DNA from: a bacterium
GTDB taxonomy: Bacteria > SZUA-79 > Acidulodesulfobacterales > Acidulodesulfobacteraceae
DNA: 64,000 nt
Assembly (NCBI GenBank): GCA_021809845.1
Contig: JAJZJW010000006.1
Location: 1 to 64,000, forward strand
Reading direction: 5' to 3'
The translations under genes were made by a program, and so were the position numbers. Of the stretch, positions 16,781-26,068 are shown piece after piece (the stretch's first letter is position 1; every line of letters starts with the position of its first letter). The notes beneath the pieces are model-generated. The model worked only from the letters and a program-made list of their open reading frames with translations, was not told where the DNA came from and ran no database searches.

Positions 16781-17987
16781 TAGAACCTCCGCTCCATTGC
16801 TTCGCCTGATGAATAAAAGCTTCAAGTCTAAGCATTAAATTTGTACTTTCCTGTCCGTCAAACCATAAATTTATCCATGGAAAATTATTTAAATCTTCTC
16901 TAAATTTTTTTGAAATAGCTTGAACCACCGAGCCTGGCATGCAATGAAAAGGATGTATAGCAATAACCCCTGAATATCCTCTTTTTGCAAAATCTATGGA
17001 TTCGCCAACCGTTAAAATAGCCTCTCCGCCTATTGCTATATCTATATATTCTTTTGCATATTCTAACACTTCTTTAATACTGGTTTCTTTTTGATTCCTG
17101 AGTAATTTGGAAAAAGGTTTAAACATATTTGATTCGTCTTTCTTTTGATAATAATTTACAAGAAAACTTAGAAATATGTCTTTAAATTTTTTGTTTCTAA
17201 AAGCTTTAGTAGTATATTGATGAGTTGTGAAAGTTATCCATTTGTACGTGGGAACAACAGAAACTTCTGCTCCAAGCGCTTCAATTTTTTCTATCGTAAA
17301 ATTATTTGTAAATTTATTAAGCCTTAAAAATATTTCTCCTACAATACCTATTATAGGTCTTTTTTCGTCTTTAATCGGAACAGACTCAAATTTTTTAGCG
17401 CATGCTTCCATTGCGCTGTATATCTCTTTCCCTTTCTCTATTGCATCGACTACAATATCTTTGCACTGCCCATAGACTTTTTCTGTCTCGCCTTTATTAA
17501 TTTCATACGGCCGTACTCTATATAATGCTTTTTCTAAAATATCTATCGCAAGACAGCCCTGCCATGCGACCTTCCTGAATAAAGTCGCTTTATCCCCAAC
17601 AAAATCCGTGTATGATTTGCCTGCGCTCGGAACTAAAAACTCTACTTCATTATATCCCATGCTATCAAGCACAAGTTCATGCAATCTGTTATATTGTCCA
17701 AATTTGCAGGGACCGGGCGACGTCGGCATAAAAAAAGCCGACTTCTTAGGGTCAAACCCGGGTTTTTCAATGACTTTTATTATATCGCCTGTTGTAACAA
17801 AACAGGGCATACACTCGTTGCCGTTCGTATATTTTAAGCCGCAATCAATAGTTGAATTGTCAGGAGCTTCCATAACCTCGGAATCTACTCCGCATCTTCT
17901 GAAAGCGCCGCTTAATGCGTATGCCGCATCGGACATATATGGAATATATACCTTCTTGTCAAATACCGAAGCATTAGTATGATGCAT
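16758..17987 (-). CDS. Acyl-CoA dehydratase activase-related protein (COG3581-like)
   Basis: A 409-residue protein resembling the C-terminal region of large 2-hydroxyacyl-CoA dehydratase activases (COG3581/DUF2229 type), encoded alone. Visible are VYIPYMSDAAYALSGAFRRCG, NECMPCFVTTGDI, TSPGPCKFGQYN and PFHCMPGSV, with cysteines suited to Fe-S binding. The ATPase (BcrA/HgdC) domain is absent. Its role is not established for stand-alone forms; an electron-transfer or cofactor-assembly job for a radical dehydratase-like enzyme is inference. It is the first gene of the run leading to htrA-metV-metF-iorAB. Confidence 0.72.
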   Translation of the reverse strand: MHHTNASVFDKKVYIPYMSDAAYALSGAFRRCGVDSEVMEAPDNSTIDCGLKYTNGNECMPCFVTTGDIIKVIEKPGFDPKKSAFFMPTSPGPCKFGQYNRLHELVLDSMGYNEVEFLVPSAGKSYTDFVGDKATLFRKVAWQGCLAIDILEKALYRVRPYEINKGETEKVYGQCKDIVVDAIEKGKEIYSAMEACAKKFESVPIKDEKRPIIGIVGEIFLRLNKFTNNFTIEKIEALGAEVSVVPTYKWITFTTHQYTTKAFRNKKFKDIFLSFLVNYYQKKDESNMFKPFSKLLRNQKETSIKEVLEYAKEYIDIAIGGEAILTVGESIDFAKRGYSGVIAIHPFHCMPGSVVQAISKKFREDLNNFPWINLWFDGQESTNLMLRLEAFIHQAKQWSGGSNVFSEAA

Positions 17988-18124
17988 ATTAAAACCCTCT
18001 TAAAAAATATTATTATTTTATTTTTTTATTTTTTAGTTAATTTATTATTAATAATCTAAATCTCTATTATCTCTTCTATCTCTTTAACCGCTTCTATCGC
18101 AAAAAAGTTATCACTCTTCTTTCA

Positions 18125-18153
18125 TATATACTATATCCCATTTATAAAGTCAA
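18125..18153 (-). promoter_or_regulatory. Candidate promoter of the 17987-11434 redox run
   Basis: Minus strand: -35 TTGACT (18153-18148), 17-base spacer and -10 TATATA (18130-18125). Predicted start is near 18118, about 130 bases before the start codon at 17987. Confidence 0.5.
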
Positions 18154-18203
18154 ATTAATAATAGTAATAATTATTTAATAATATTTACTAATTATTTTGA
18201 TTC

Positions 18204-18276
18204 GAAACATAACCCTTTTTTATTTTTATTTTATTTTAATTTGAGACATAAACCTTTTTCATTTTTATTTTATTTG
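18204..18276. repeat. Imperfect tandem repeat, 39-bp period
   Basis: GAAACATAACCC at 18204 and GAGACATAAACC at 18243 each continue into the same T-rich tract (TTTTTATTTTATTT). Two copies differ at about three or four positions over 34 bases. The layout resembles the 41-bp repeat at 38148-38228. Confidence 0.5.
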
Positions 18277-18343
18277 AGTAAACTCAATCTTCATTAATTT
18301 TCTATTAACAAAGATGTAATATAGAAAATTTAACATAACCATT

Positions 18344-18375
18344 TGATATAATTTGATATAATAATTTGATATAAT
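18344..18375 (+). promoter_or_regulatory. Three tandem extended -10 boxes (TGATATAAT)
   Basis: TGATATAAT occurs at 18344-18352, 18354-18362 and 18367-18375, each a perfect TGnTATAAT extended -10. A TTGACA follows at 18377-18382 but lacks a good -10 downstream. These could drive dagK-glcD-glcF from roughly 120-145 bases upstream of the start codon at 18497. Confidence 0.45.
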
Positions 18376-18496
18376 CTTGACAATGGGGCTTAAATCTCAG
18401 AGCTTGTTATTTAAAATTTATTAAACTTTAAGCAACAATGGCATTATCATTCTAATTATTATTATACCGCATTTAAATATAAACAAAACTTACAAG

Positions 18497-19606
18497 ATGA
18501 AATTTCATAATATTATTGTACTATACAATCCGTTTTCTGGACGTTTTTCATTTAAAAAACTTAATTTTATTAAATATTATTTAAATAGTCTGAACATAAA
18601 AACAACAATACTTAATATTACCGAGAAAGAGTTTTACGACAAATTAAATAATTCGCATAATGATTTTCTTTTGCATTATGATGCTGTATTTCTTGCAGGA
18701 GGAGACGGAAGCCTTAATCATATAATTAATAAATTAGTTTTTACCGATGTTCCTATTGCTCACGTGCCTATGGGGACGGTTAATCTGTTTGCGCTTGAAA
18801 ACAAAACGCCGTTTAATATAAAAAAAGCATTGGATGATATAATCAATAAATATGAACCTAAGAAGATTAATTTAGGAAAAATCAACGATAGATTTTTTTT
18901 AATAATGGCAGGTGTCGGCTTTGACGCATATGTAGTAAAAGAATTTGAAAACAAACTGCATAAGACTAATGAAAAATCAAAAATCTCTAAAAAAAATAAT
19001 ATCTTCAAATATATTAACTACATAGGCAGCGTTATAACAACTTTAAAAAAATACGAATTTATCGACCTTAAGGTTAATATACTTTATAATGACAACAAAC
19101 TTACTAATTTAACAGAATATGCCGTATCATCAAAAAATAATGCTGCAAACAACAAACAAGATTTTATTGATAGAGCAGAGTCTGATTTTGAAAAATGCAG
19201 CATTAAAAATCTATCTGCTACTAAAAATTTATCTGAAAAAAACATAATTGCCAAACAGGTTATTGCTTCCAATCTAAAATATTACGGCGGACCGTTCAAA
19301 GTTTTTCCGAACAGTTCGTGTTTTGACGATAATATTAATGTTAGATTGATTAAAAATATAAATAATAGTTTCAACGCATTATTGTGCATGGTTAAATCCA
19401 TAATGTTAAGCAAACAGTACATAAAAAATAGCGAGTTTTTTATGAAAGCAAAAAAAATAACTATAAACGCTTCAGTTCCTGCAAAAAACAGCATGGTTTA
19501 CTGCCAGTGCGACGGCGAATTCTTTGGCACTCTCCCTGTTGAAATAATAAAAGTCTGTAATGCCGTTACATTACTTATATCGCCTGACGGCGAAATTATG
19601 CTATAA
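18497..19606 (+). CDS. Diacylglycerol/sphingosine kinase-like lipid kinase
   Basis: A 369-residue protein of the DAGK catalytic family (YegS/DgkB-like). Motifs: NPFSGRFSFKK near the N-terminus, the nucleotide-binding GGDGSLN at 68-74, and MGTVNLFA replacing the usual GT.ND..R. The C-terminal beta-sandwich contains YGGPFKVFP and ends DGEFFGTLPVEI. It probably phosphorylates a lipid alcohol at the membrane, feeding phospholipid recycling. A stretch rich in Asn, Lys and Ser (about 205-255) interrupts the C-terminal domain. It begins the plus-strand cluster; its stop is 12 bp before glcD. Confidence 0.82.
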   Translation: MKFHNIIVLYNPFSGRFSFKKLNFIKYYLNSLNIKTTILNITEKEFYDKLNNSHNDFLLHYDAVFLAGGDGSLNHIINKLVFTDVPIAHVPMGTVNLFALENKTPFNIKKALDDIINKYEPKKINLGKINDRFFLIMAGVGFDAYVVKEFENKLHKTNEKSKISKKNNIFKYINYIGSVITTLKKYEFIDLKVNILYNDNKLTNLTEYAVSSKNNAANNKQDFIDRAESDFEKCSIKNLSATKNLSEKNIIAKQVIASNLKYYGGPFKVFPNSSCFDDNINVRLIKNINNSFNALLCMVKSIMLSKQYIKNSEFFMKAKKITINASVPAKNSMVYCQCDGEFFGTLPVEIIKVCNAVTLLISPDGEIML

Positions 19607-19618
19607 TAATATAATAAT

Positions 19619-20998
19619 ATGGATAAGAAACTTATATATACCGAATTTAAAAATATTTTAGGCAGCGAACGGGTTTTAACCGAGCCTGAAGAACTTTTAT
19701 GCTATGCGTATGATGCTACAATAAAAGAGTCTATGCCTGATTTTGTTCTTTTCCCTTTAAATGAGGTTGAGATATCGGCTATTGTGAAAGCATGCAACAA
19801 ATTTAATATGCCCGTTGTCGGAAGAGGTGCTGGAAGCGGGTTTTCCGGCGGAAGCATTCCAATTGGCGGCGGCGCGGTAGTCTCGTTTACCAAAATGAAC
19901 AGCATTTTAGAATTAGATGAAGAAAACATGTTTGTCACTGTAGCTCCGGGTATTATCAACTCCGATTTAAAAAATTATCTTTCAGACAAAGGGTATTTTT
20001 ACCCTCCTGATCCGGCAAGCTTTGAATTTTGCACCATAGGCGGCAATGTAGCGGAATGCGCAGGAGGACCAAGGGCGGTTAAATACGGCGTCACAAAAAA
20101 TTACGTGTATGGACTAGGAGTGATAACCGGAATCGGGGAAATTATTAATACAGGTTCTAAAACTATAAAAGATGTTGCCGGCTATAATTTGACGCAGCTT
20201 TTAGTCGGTTCGGAGGGCACTTTAGGTCTTTTTTCAAAAATAATACTGAAATTTTTGCCTAAGCCGGAAACATCTAATCTTCTAATCGTTTCTTTTGACA
20301 ACTCCACCGACGGTTTTAATGCCGCCCTATCCTTGCTAAAACTTAGCAGCAAACCTTCAATGCTTGAGTTTATGGATAATTCGTCTATAAAAGCAGTTAA
20401 AGATTACTTTAGCAACAGGTTGATTGACATTAAGGGGGATTTTTTATTTATAATTGAAGCTGACGGAGCTGCAGATGAGGTTAAAGCTGCAATTGAACTG
20501 TACAAAGATAAGCTAAATAAATTTTCTCCGGTTCTGCTTTTTGCCGCTGGAAATGATGAAGAAAAAAAAGCAATTATGGACGCAAGAAAGTCTATTTCTC
20601 CTTCATTAAGGGCATTTGGAGATTTCAAAATAAACAATGATATTGCTGTGCCTATAAATAAAATAATACAAATTTTGCATGATATCGGGAACATATCTGA
20701 TAAATATAATGTCCCTATTATTAATTTCGGCCATTTCGGAGATGGCAATATTCACGTTAATATAATGCTAAATAAAAGCGATGCGGCAATGCTTGAGCGC
20801 GGCGAAAAAGCCAAGTATGAAATTATGAAAAAAACAGTTGAGTCAGGCGGCACTATATCAGGGGAGCATGGGATAGGAACTATGAAAAAAGAATTTATGA
20901 ATCTAAAATTTGACCCGTACTACATCAATTTAATGCGTAATATCAAAAAATCATTTGACCCTAATAATATTTTAAATCCAGGAAAAATATTCGATTAA
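19619..20998 (+). CDS. glcD: FAD-linked glycolate/D-lactate dehydrogenase subunit
   Basis: A 459-residue VAO-family flavoprotein oxidising a 2-hydroxyacid such as glycolate or D-lactate. FAD-binding PCMH domain: GRGAGSGFSGGSIP near 77-90, PPDPASFEFCTIGGNVAECAGGPRAVKYG, and TGSKTIKDVAGYNLTQLLVGSEGTLG. The C-terminal cap contains NFGHFGDGNIHVN and ends SGGTISGEHGIGTMKKEF and FDPNNILNPGKIF. No Shine-Dalgarno is visible before the ATG, which follows dagK by 12 bp. GlcE is absent; the Fe-S partner glcF is downstream. Confidence 0.93.
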   Translation: MDKKLIYTEFKNILGSERVLTEPEELLCYAYDATIKESMPDFVLFPLNEVEISAIVKACNKFNMPVVGRGAGSGFSGGSIPIGGGAVVSFTKMNSILELDEENMFVTVAPGIINSDLKNYLSDKGYFYPPDPASFEFCTIGGNVAECAGGPRAVKYGVTKNYVYGLGVITGIGEIINTGSKTIKDVAGYNLTQLLVGSEGTLGLFSKIILKFLPKPETSNLLIVSFDNSTDGFNAALSLLKLSSKPSMLEFMDNSSIKAVKDYFSNRLIDIKGDFLFIIEADGAADEVKAAIELYKDKLNKFSPVLLFAAGNDEEKKAIMDARKSISPSLRAFGDFKINNDIAVPINKIIQILHDIGNISDKYNVPIINFGHFGDGNIHVNIMLNKSDAAMLERGEKAKYEIMKKTVESGGTISGEHGIGTMKKEFMNLKFDPYYINLMRNIKKSFDPNNILNPGKIFD

Positions 20999-21130
20999 AA
21001 TATTAGTCTGATATTAATAATCTAATATCTGCACTATAAAATTAATCAATTTATTTTTATTTTCAATCGGCTAATAAAATAAAATCAATAAACAAGTTTG
21101 GTTATTAAATAATAACTATATATAAAAAAA

Positions 21131-22501
21131 TTGGATAATATTTTAAATAAATCCCTAAAAAGTTTTGAAAATTGTGTAAAATGCGGAAAATGTCTGTCTG
21201 TCTGTCCGTCATATAATTCCACTTTCAATGAATTTTTCAGTCCTAGAGGTCGTATTCGTTTAATTGCATCTGAAGTTAAAGATGAGCTGCCAATGCGGCT
21301 CTCAAAATTTGGGCAATCCATGTCCACATGCCTTCTTTGCGGCAGGTGCGCTGATATTTGTCCAAACGGGGTAAAAACAGGTCCGTTAGTCATAGAAGAA
21401 AAGAATAAATTCAACAGAATTAAAAATGAAAAATTTTCTCTAGACGATTTCGCTCTTAATGCCTTGAAAAGTAATAACCGATTTATGCTTTCTTCCGGTC
21501 TGCGACTTTCAAATATTTTTAAATTCAAAAATTTAAATATTCCGAAACCTTCCGGAAGACCATTTATTTTACATAAAGATTTAAGGTTTATTGCTGAAAA
21601 AAATTCTTTAGATAAAAACAATACTGAAGAAAATAATACTTATGGTAAAAATTTAAAATCCGTTCGTATCGACACTCAACATAATACAATCAATATTATT
21701 AAAAATATTACGGTAGGTTACTTCAGCGGATGCGTATTTAACAGCATTTATCCAGAAATATCCAGAAGCACCGTAAGCGCATTGAATAAAAATAATATAT
21801 CCGTCATTGTTCCTTCTTCACAGTCTTGCTGCGGTTTGCCGCATATATCAAGCGGGGATATCGCCTCCTTTAAGGAACTTGCTTTAAATAATGCCTTGAG
21901 TTTTAAAGAAAAGAAACTGGAATATATCATAACTTCATGTGCTTCCTGTTCATTCTCTATTAATAAATTATACCCTTTATATTTTAGCGCTGAAGAAAAA
22001 AATAAAACAAAAGAAAATGATAGAACCGATATTTTAAACTTTTCTAAAAAATTAGTAGATATCTGGGAATTTTTCAGTATTCTTAAAAAAAAGGGTATAA
22101 ATATAAAGCAGGGCGTGTTGAGTGAAAAATTAGATGCGGTATTTCATATACCATGCCATTTAAAAAATTCAGCAAATTTTATTCCTGTTTCCAGAAATGA
22201 GAATCTTATCGGCGAAGCGGGCAGCATTATAGATGATATAAAGGGATTGAATCTGAAACCGCTAAAATATAATTACTGCTGCGGAAACGGCGGAATGTTT
22301 AACATGCGGCATTATAATATGTCAAAAGATATTACGAGAAGAAAATTCAAAGAAATAAACGATGCCTCGCCCGAAGTTATATTGACTTCGTGTTCCGGCT
22401 GTATGCTTTCCTTAAAAGACCAAAAAAACATAAGAAACGGCAACAATGAAATTCCGGTGAGACATCTTATAGAATTATATGATAAAAGTATACGCACCTG
22501 A
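21131..22501 (+). CDS. glcF: Fe-S oxidoreductase subunit of glycolate/D-lactate dehydrogenase
   Basis: A 456-residue protein with two N-terminal [4Fe-4S] motifs (C15-C18-C21-C25 and C67-C70-C73-C77) and two C-terminal CCG domains (SGCVFN...SCCGLPH..SCASC and HIPCHLKN...NYCCGNGGMFN..SCSGC). It passes electrons from GlcD towards quinone or another carrier. The start is TTG at 21131: an in-frame stop occurs at 21113-21115 and no ATG precedes the first cluster, so translation must begin at this or another non-ATG codon. No Shine-Dalgarno is visible. An Asn-rich insertion (about 155-185) separates the modules. Confidence 0.9.
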   Translation: MDNILNKSLKSFENCVKCGKCLSVCPSYNSTFNEFFSPRGRIRLIASEVKDELPMRLSKFGQSMSTCLLCGRCADICPNGVKTGPLVIEEKNKFNRIKNEKFSLDDFALNALKSNNRFMLSSGLRLSNIFKFKNLNIPKPSGRPFILHKDLRFIAEKNSLDKNNTEENNTYGKNLKSVRIDTQHNTINIIKNITVGYFSGCVFNSIYPEISRSTVSALNKNNISVIVPSSQSCCGLPHISSGDIASFKELALNNALSFKEKKLEYIITSCASCSFSINKLYPLYFSAEEKNKTKENDRTDILNFSKKLVDIWEFFSILKKKGINIKQGVLSEKLDAVFHIPCHLKNSANFIPVSRNENLIGEAGSIIDDIKGLNLKPLKYNYCCGNGGMFNMRHYNMSKDITRRKFKEINDASPEVILTSCSGCMLSLKDQKNIRNGNNEIPVRHLIELYDKSIRT

Positions 22502-22515
22502 AAACAGGGAAGCGT
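22492..22515. terminator. Candidate bidirectional hairpin between glcF and glyA
   Basis: CCTG-AAAA-CAGG (22497-22508) is flanked by ACGC (22492-22495) and GCGT (22512-22515), giving a bulged hairpin at the junction of convergent glcF and glyA. No T-run follows on either strand, so a role in termination is tentative. Confidence 0.35.
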
Positions 22516-22534
22516 GCTCGCGTTTGTTCAACTT

Positions 22535-23788
22535 TTACCCATAATACCCTTGATACAGCGGAAACCTCCCGCAAAGATTTATCACTTCATTTTTTATATT
22601 TTGCTTTATAGTGTTATCACATGGGTTCAGCAGAATTTCAGAGATTAGTTCCCCTATTTTCACCATTTCACCCTCTTTCATGCCTCTTGTGGTAACCGCA
22701 GGCGTACCTATTCGTATGCCACTTGTAATAAAAGGTGTTCTTTCATCATATGGAATTTTATTTTTATTAACCGTGATTCCGACCTCATCTAATAAATTTT
22801 CGGCGTCTTTTCCTGTCATTTCCGATTTTCTAAAATCAACTAAGAGCAAATGATTATCGGTGCCGCCGGAAATTAAGCTGAAACCGTTATTTTTAAGAGT
22901 ATCTGCAAGGGCTGCTGCATTAAAAACAATCTGCCTCTGATATTCTTTAAATTCAATAGAAAGAGCTTCTTTAAAACAAACTGCTTTAGCTGCTATAACG
23001 TGTTCAAGCGGTCCCCCCTGAATTCCGGGAAAAATAGCTGAATTAATCTGTTTTGCGTACTTCTCTTTTGCCAATATTATGCCTCCTCTCGGTCCTCTTA
23101 AAGTTTTGTGCGTAGTAGATGTCACAAAATCGGCATATGGCACGGGATTAGGGTGAAGTTCTGCTGCAACTAGTCCGGCGATATGAGCCATATCAACCAT
23201 GAGGTATGCTCCTGTTTCATCCGCAATTTCTCTGAATTTTTCAAAATCTATTATTCTTGGATAAGCGCTTGCTCCTGCGATGATAAGCTTAGGAGAACAG
23301 GATTTAGCAATTTTTCTTAATTCGTCGTAATCTATTACTTCAGTCGTTTTATTTACGCCGTAAGAAATTACTTTATAATATTTTCCTGAAAAGTTAACAT
23401 GACTGCCGTGAGTTAAGTGACCCCCTTGAGATAAATCCATACCAAGAACCGTATCTCCCGGGTTTAAAAATGCATAAAAAATAGCCATATTAGCCTGAGA
23501 GCCGGAGTGTGGCTGCACATTGGCATATTCGGCATTAAAGATTTTTTTTAGTCTGTCTATAGCCAGCTGCTCAATGCTGTCAACATTGGCGCAGCCGCCA
23601 TAATATCTTTTGCCGGGGTACCCCTCGGCGTATTTATTCGTTAAAATAGAACCTTGGGCATCCATAACTGCTTGTGACACAAAATTTTCCGATGCAATAA
23701 GCTCAATAGAATATTGCTGCCTTTTAAGTTCGCTCTGCAAGAATCCGTAAACTTCCGCATCATAACTTTTTAAATTTTGTCCATTCAA
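22535..23788 (-). CDS. glyA: Serine hydroxymethyltransferase
   Basis: A 417-residue PLP enzyme converting serine plus THF to glycine and methylene-THF, the main one-carbon supply. PLP lysine is K228 in [14 protein letters not shown]. Also visible: IASENFVS at 31-38, [15 protein letters not shown] and [13 protein letters not shown]. Full family length. AGGTGA precedes the start. It lies downstream of rpiB by 58 bp at the end of the fatty-acid cluster, and its product could feed the MetF-like enzyme encoded nearby. Confidence 0.97.
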   Translation of the reverse strand: MNGQNLKSYDAEVYGFLQSELKRQQYSIELIASENFVSQAVMDAQGSILTNKYAEGYPGKRYYGGCANVDSIEQLAIDRLKKIFNAEYANVQPHSGSQANMAIFYAFLNPGDTVLGMDLSQGGHLTHGSHVNFSGKYYKVISYGVNKTTEVIDYDELRKIAKSCSPKLIIAGASAYPRIIDFEKFREIADETGAYLMVDMAHIAGLVAAELHPNPVPYADFVTSTTHKTLRGPRGGIILAKEKYAKQINSAIFPGIQGGPLEHVIAAKAVCFKEALSIEFKEYQRQIVFNAAALADTLKNNGFSLISGGTDNHLLLVDFRKSEMTGKDAENLLDEVGITVNKNKIPYDERTPFITSGIRIGTPAVTTRGMKEGEMVKIGELISEILLNPCDNTIKQNIKNEVINLCGRFPLYQGYYG

Positions 23789-23846
23789 TTTTGTTCACCT
23801 GTATAGTTTATAATTTATATTTATTATTATTTATTTTATAAATTTG

Positions 23847-24281
23847 TCAGAGCTTATTGATTTCATCTATTCTATGCTGGTGCCTGCCGCCTTCAAATTC
23901 CGTATTTAAAAAATTATCTAAATATCTTTCTACTTCAAGAGGTGTCATAGTTCTGCCGCCAAAAGTTATCACATTTGCATTATTATGTTTTTTAGCAACC
24001 TCCGCAGTATACTCATCGTAAATCAATGCAGCCCTGATACCCTTAACTTTATTTGCGGCTATTGACATACCTATTCCGGTTCCGCATGCTAAAATACCAA
24101 TAGAATCTGCGTCTTTTGCCGTTTTTTCGGCAACTTTCTTAGCGTAATCAGGATAATCAACGCTTTTGGTTGCGGAGTTCGTACCTAAATCAATAAGTTC
24201 AATTTTTTTTTCTTTCAAATAGTTTTTAATCGACTCTTTCAGATCAAATCCGGCGTGATCCGAACCTATATATACTTTCAT
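23847..24281 (-). CDS. rpiB: Ribose-5-phosphate isomerase B
   Basis: A 144-residue RpiB/LacAB-family isomerase interconverting ribose-5-P and ribulose-5-P. Motifs: GSDHAGFDLKE at the N-terminus, DYPDYAKKVAE, the active-site ACGTGIGMSIAANK and NVITFGGRTM. This adds the isomerase step to the zwf-gnd-tkt-tal set about 15 kb away. It starts 20 bp after the fabF stop and is followed by glyA, a common arrangement (fabF-rpiB-glyA). Confidence 0.95.
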   Translation of the reverse strand: MKVYIGSDHAGFDLKESIKNYLKEKKIELIDLGTNSATKSVDYPDYAKKVAEKTAKDADSIGILACGTGIGMSIAANKVKGIRAALIYDEYTAEVAKKHNNANVITFGGRTMTPLEVERYLDNFLNTEFEGGRHQHRIDEINKL

Positions 24282-24301
24282 TATAATTTTCCTATTATTA
24301 A

Positions 24302-25561
24302 TTATTTACCTTCCCATTTTTTTAAAACTAGGGTAGCATTTGTCCCGCCAAATCCGAAAGAATTTGATATTGCATATTTTATATCAGCTTTCCTCATGAT
24401 ATTAGGCACATAGTCCAGGTCGCACTCCTCATCCGCTTCTTCAAAATTTATGGTGGGCGGCACTTTTCCCGAGTATAAAGTCATAGCCGTCGCTACGGCT
24501 TCTATGCCTCCCGCAGCCCCTAATGCATGCCCTATCATTGACTTTATTGAACTCACCATAAGTTTCTTGCTATGTTCTTTAAAGAGCTGTTTAATAGCCT
24601 TGGTCTCGTTTAAGTCGTTATAATATGTAGATGTACCATGGGCATTAATATAATCAACATCTTCAGGAGTTATGCCGGCATCTTCTATTGCATTTTTCAT
24701 ACAATAAAACGCGCCCTGCGCATTCGGGTCAGGGGTGGACAGATGATAAGCGTCGGAAGAAAATCCATAGCCGACAACCTCTGCATATATTTTGGCGCCT
24801 CTATGCCGTGCATTAGTCAATTCTTCTAATATAACTATGCCTGAACCTTCGCTTACGACAAATCCATCTCTATTTTTATCAAAAGGTCTGGAAGCTTTTT
24901 CTGGTTCACTATTTCTGGTTGACAGCGCTTTCATAGCATTAAAACCTGATATACATAAGGGAGTTATTGTAGATTCTGCCCCCCCTGCTATCATGACATC
25001 GGCATCTCCTCTTGCAATTATTTTGTAAGCATCTCCTATGGAGTTGGTTCCCGTAGAACACGCCGAAACAGTGCTCGCATTAGGTCCTTTTGCGCCAGTC
25101 ATAATGGAAACCTGCCCCGGTGCTAAATTTATTAATAGCATTGGGATGAAAAAAGGAGAAATTTTTTTGGGTCCATTTTCTAATAAAAACGTGTGATATT
25201 TTTCGATGGTCATTAGCCCGCCTATACCTGCGCCTATCCAAACACCCACTCTATGAGCATTAGATTCGCTAATTTTAAGACCGGATTCTTCTAATGCCAT
25301 TTTTGAGCACGCAACGGCATAATGGATAAATCTATCCATCTTTTTAACTTCTTTTTTATCAATAAAGTTTTCCGGATCAAAATTTTTAACTTCTCCTGCA
25401 ATCTTAGTTGTGTATTCAGTCGTATCAAAAGCGGTAATCGGTCCTATTCCGCTTCTGCCGCTAATCATTCCTTCCCATGAGGTATTGAGGTCATTTCCTA
25501 AAGGAGAAATCATGGACATACCCGTAATTACCACTCTTCTATCGCAATTAGTTTTTTCCAT
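24302..25561 (-). CDS. fabF: 3-oxoacyl-ACP synthase II
   Basis: A 419-residue condensing enzyme elongating acyl-ACP with malonyl-ACP. The Cys-His-His triad is C168 (VSACSTGTN), H308 (NAHGTST) and H345 (IGHALGAAG). The full FabF length and C-terminal NSFGFGGTNA are present. It follows acpP by 63 bp within the fab operon. Confidence 0.97.
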   Translation of the reverse strand: MEKTNCDRRVVITGMSMISPLGNDLNTSWEGMISGRSGIGPITAFDTTEYTTKIAGEVKNFDPENFIDKKEVKKMDRFIHYAVACSKMALEESGLKISESNAHRVGVWIGAGIGGLMTIEKYHTFLLENGPKKISPFFIPMLLINLAPGQVSIMTGAKGPNASTVSACSTGTNSIGDAYKIIARGDADVMIAGGAESTITPLCISGFNAMKALSTRNSEPEKASRPFDKNRDGFVVSEGSGIVILEELTNARHRGAKIYAEVVGYGFSSDAYHLSTPDPNAQGAFYCMKNAIEDAGITPEDVDYINAHGTSTYYNDLNETKAIKQLFKEHSKKLMVSSIKSMIGHALGAAGGIEAVATAMTLYSGKVPPTINFEEADEECDLDYVPNIMRKADIKYAISNSFGFGGTNATLVLKKWEGK

Positions 25562-25624
25562 TGAAAAACACCTTTATAAATATTTAAAATACACTTTACT
25601 GCGAAATTGCTAAACTTAGCAATA

Positions 25625-25858
25625 CTATTTCGTATGCTCTTCTATATAAGACACAGCATCTTTTACAGTCTTAATTTTTTCCGCATCTTCATCGGAAATC
25701 TCAATACCGAACTCTTCTTCAAATGCCATAACTAACTCAACGGTATCCAAAGAATCTGCTCCTAAATCCTCAACAAAAGAAGCGTCATCTGTTGCTTCAT
25801 CCGGTGTAACTCCGAGTTGTTCAACTATTGTTTCTTTAACTTTTTCTGCAACCGACAT
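25625..25858 (-). CDS. acpP: Acyl carrier protein
   Basis: A 77-residue acidic four-helix protein with the phosphopantetheine attachment serine S36 in [12 protein letters not shown]. It shuttles fatty-acyl intermediates among the neighbouring Fab enzymes. A perfect AAGGAGGTGA Shine-Dalgarno lies just upstream, the strongest in the window, consistent with very high expression. About 210 bp of AT-rich sequence separates it from fabG, possibly with an internal promoter. Confidence 0.98.
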   Translation of the reverse strand: MSVAEKVKETIVEQLGVTPDEATDDASFVEDLGADSLDTVELVMAFEEEFGIEISDEDAEKIKTVKDAVSYIEEHTK

Positions 25859-26068
25859 TATATAATCACCTCCTTATTTTTTAGTGACAATGGGCCGTTC
25901 AATGACCATACTGCGTAATATATAATATAATATTATCGAACTGATTATTAACGTGTTATTAACATACTCAGATATCAATGTACCATATTCAACCAATGGC
26001 GATAATTGCTTGCTCGAATATTTATCCGATTACCCCATCAGCTTGTTTTATAAATATTTGCATTTAAT

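Larger units (their letters stand above)
17988..18496. other. 509-bp divergent intergenic region
   Basis: Separates the minus-strand redox run from the plus-strand dagK-glcDF genes. It holds a minus-strand promoter candidate, an imperfect tandem repeat and three extended -10 boxes on the plus strand, listed separately. It is AT-rich and I see no gene or structured RNA in it. Confidence 0.7.

Noticed and set aside
18377-18405. TTGACA at 18377 as the main dagK promoter
   Set aside because: No acceptable -10 hexamer lies 16-18 bases downstream (reads GAGCTT); the upstream extended -10 boxes look better.
18001-18496. CRISPR-like repeats in AT-rich gaps
   Set aside because: Repeats are only two- or three-copy, directly adjacent and AT-rich, with no unique spacers or cas genes.
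22535-25858. Glycine, THF or other riboswitch before glyA, fabF or acpP
   Set aside because: The gaps are short and AT-rich with no conserved aptamer sequence that I can recognise.
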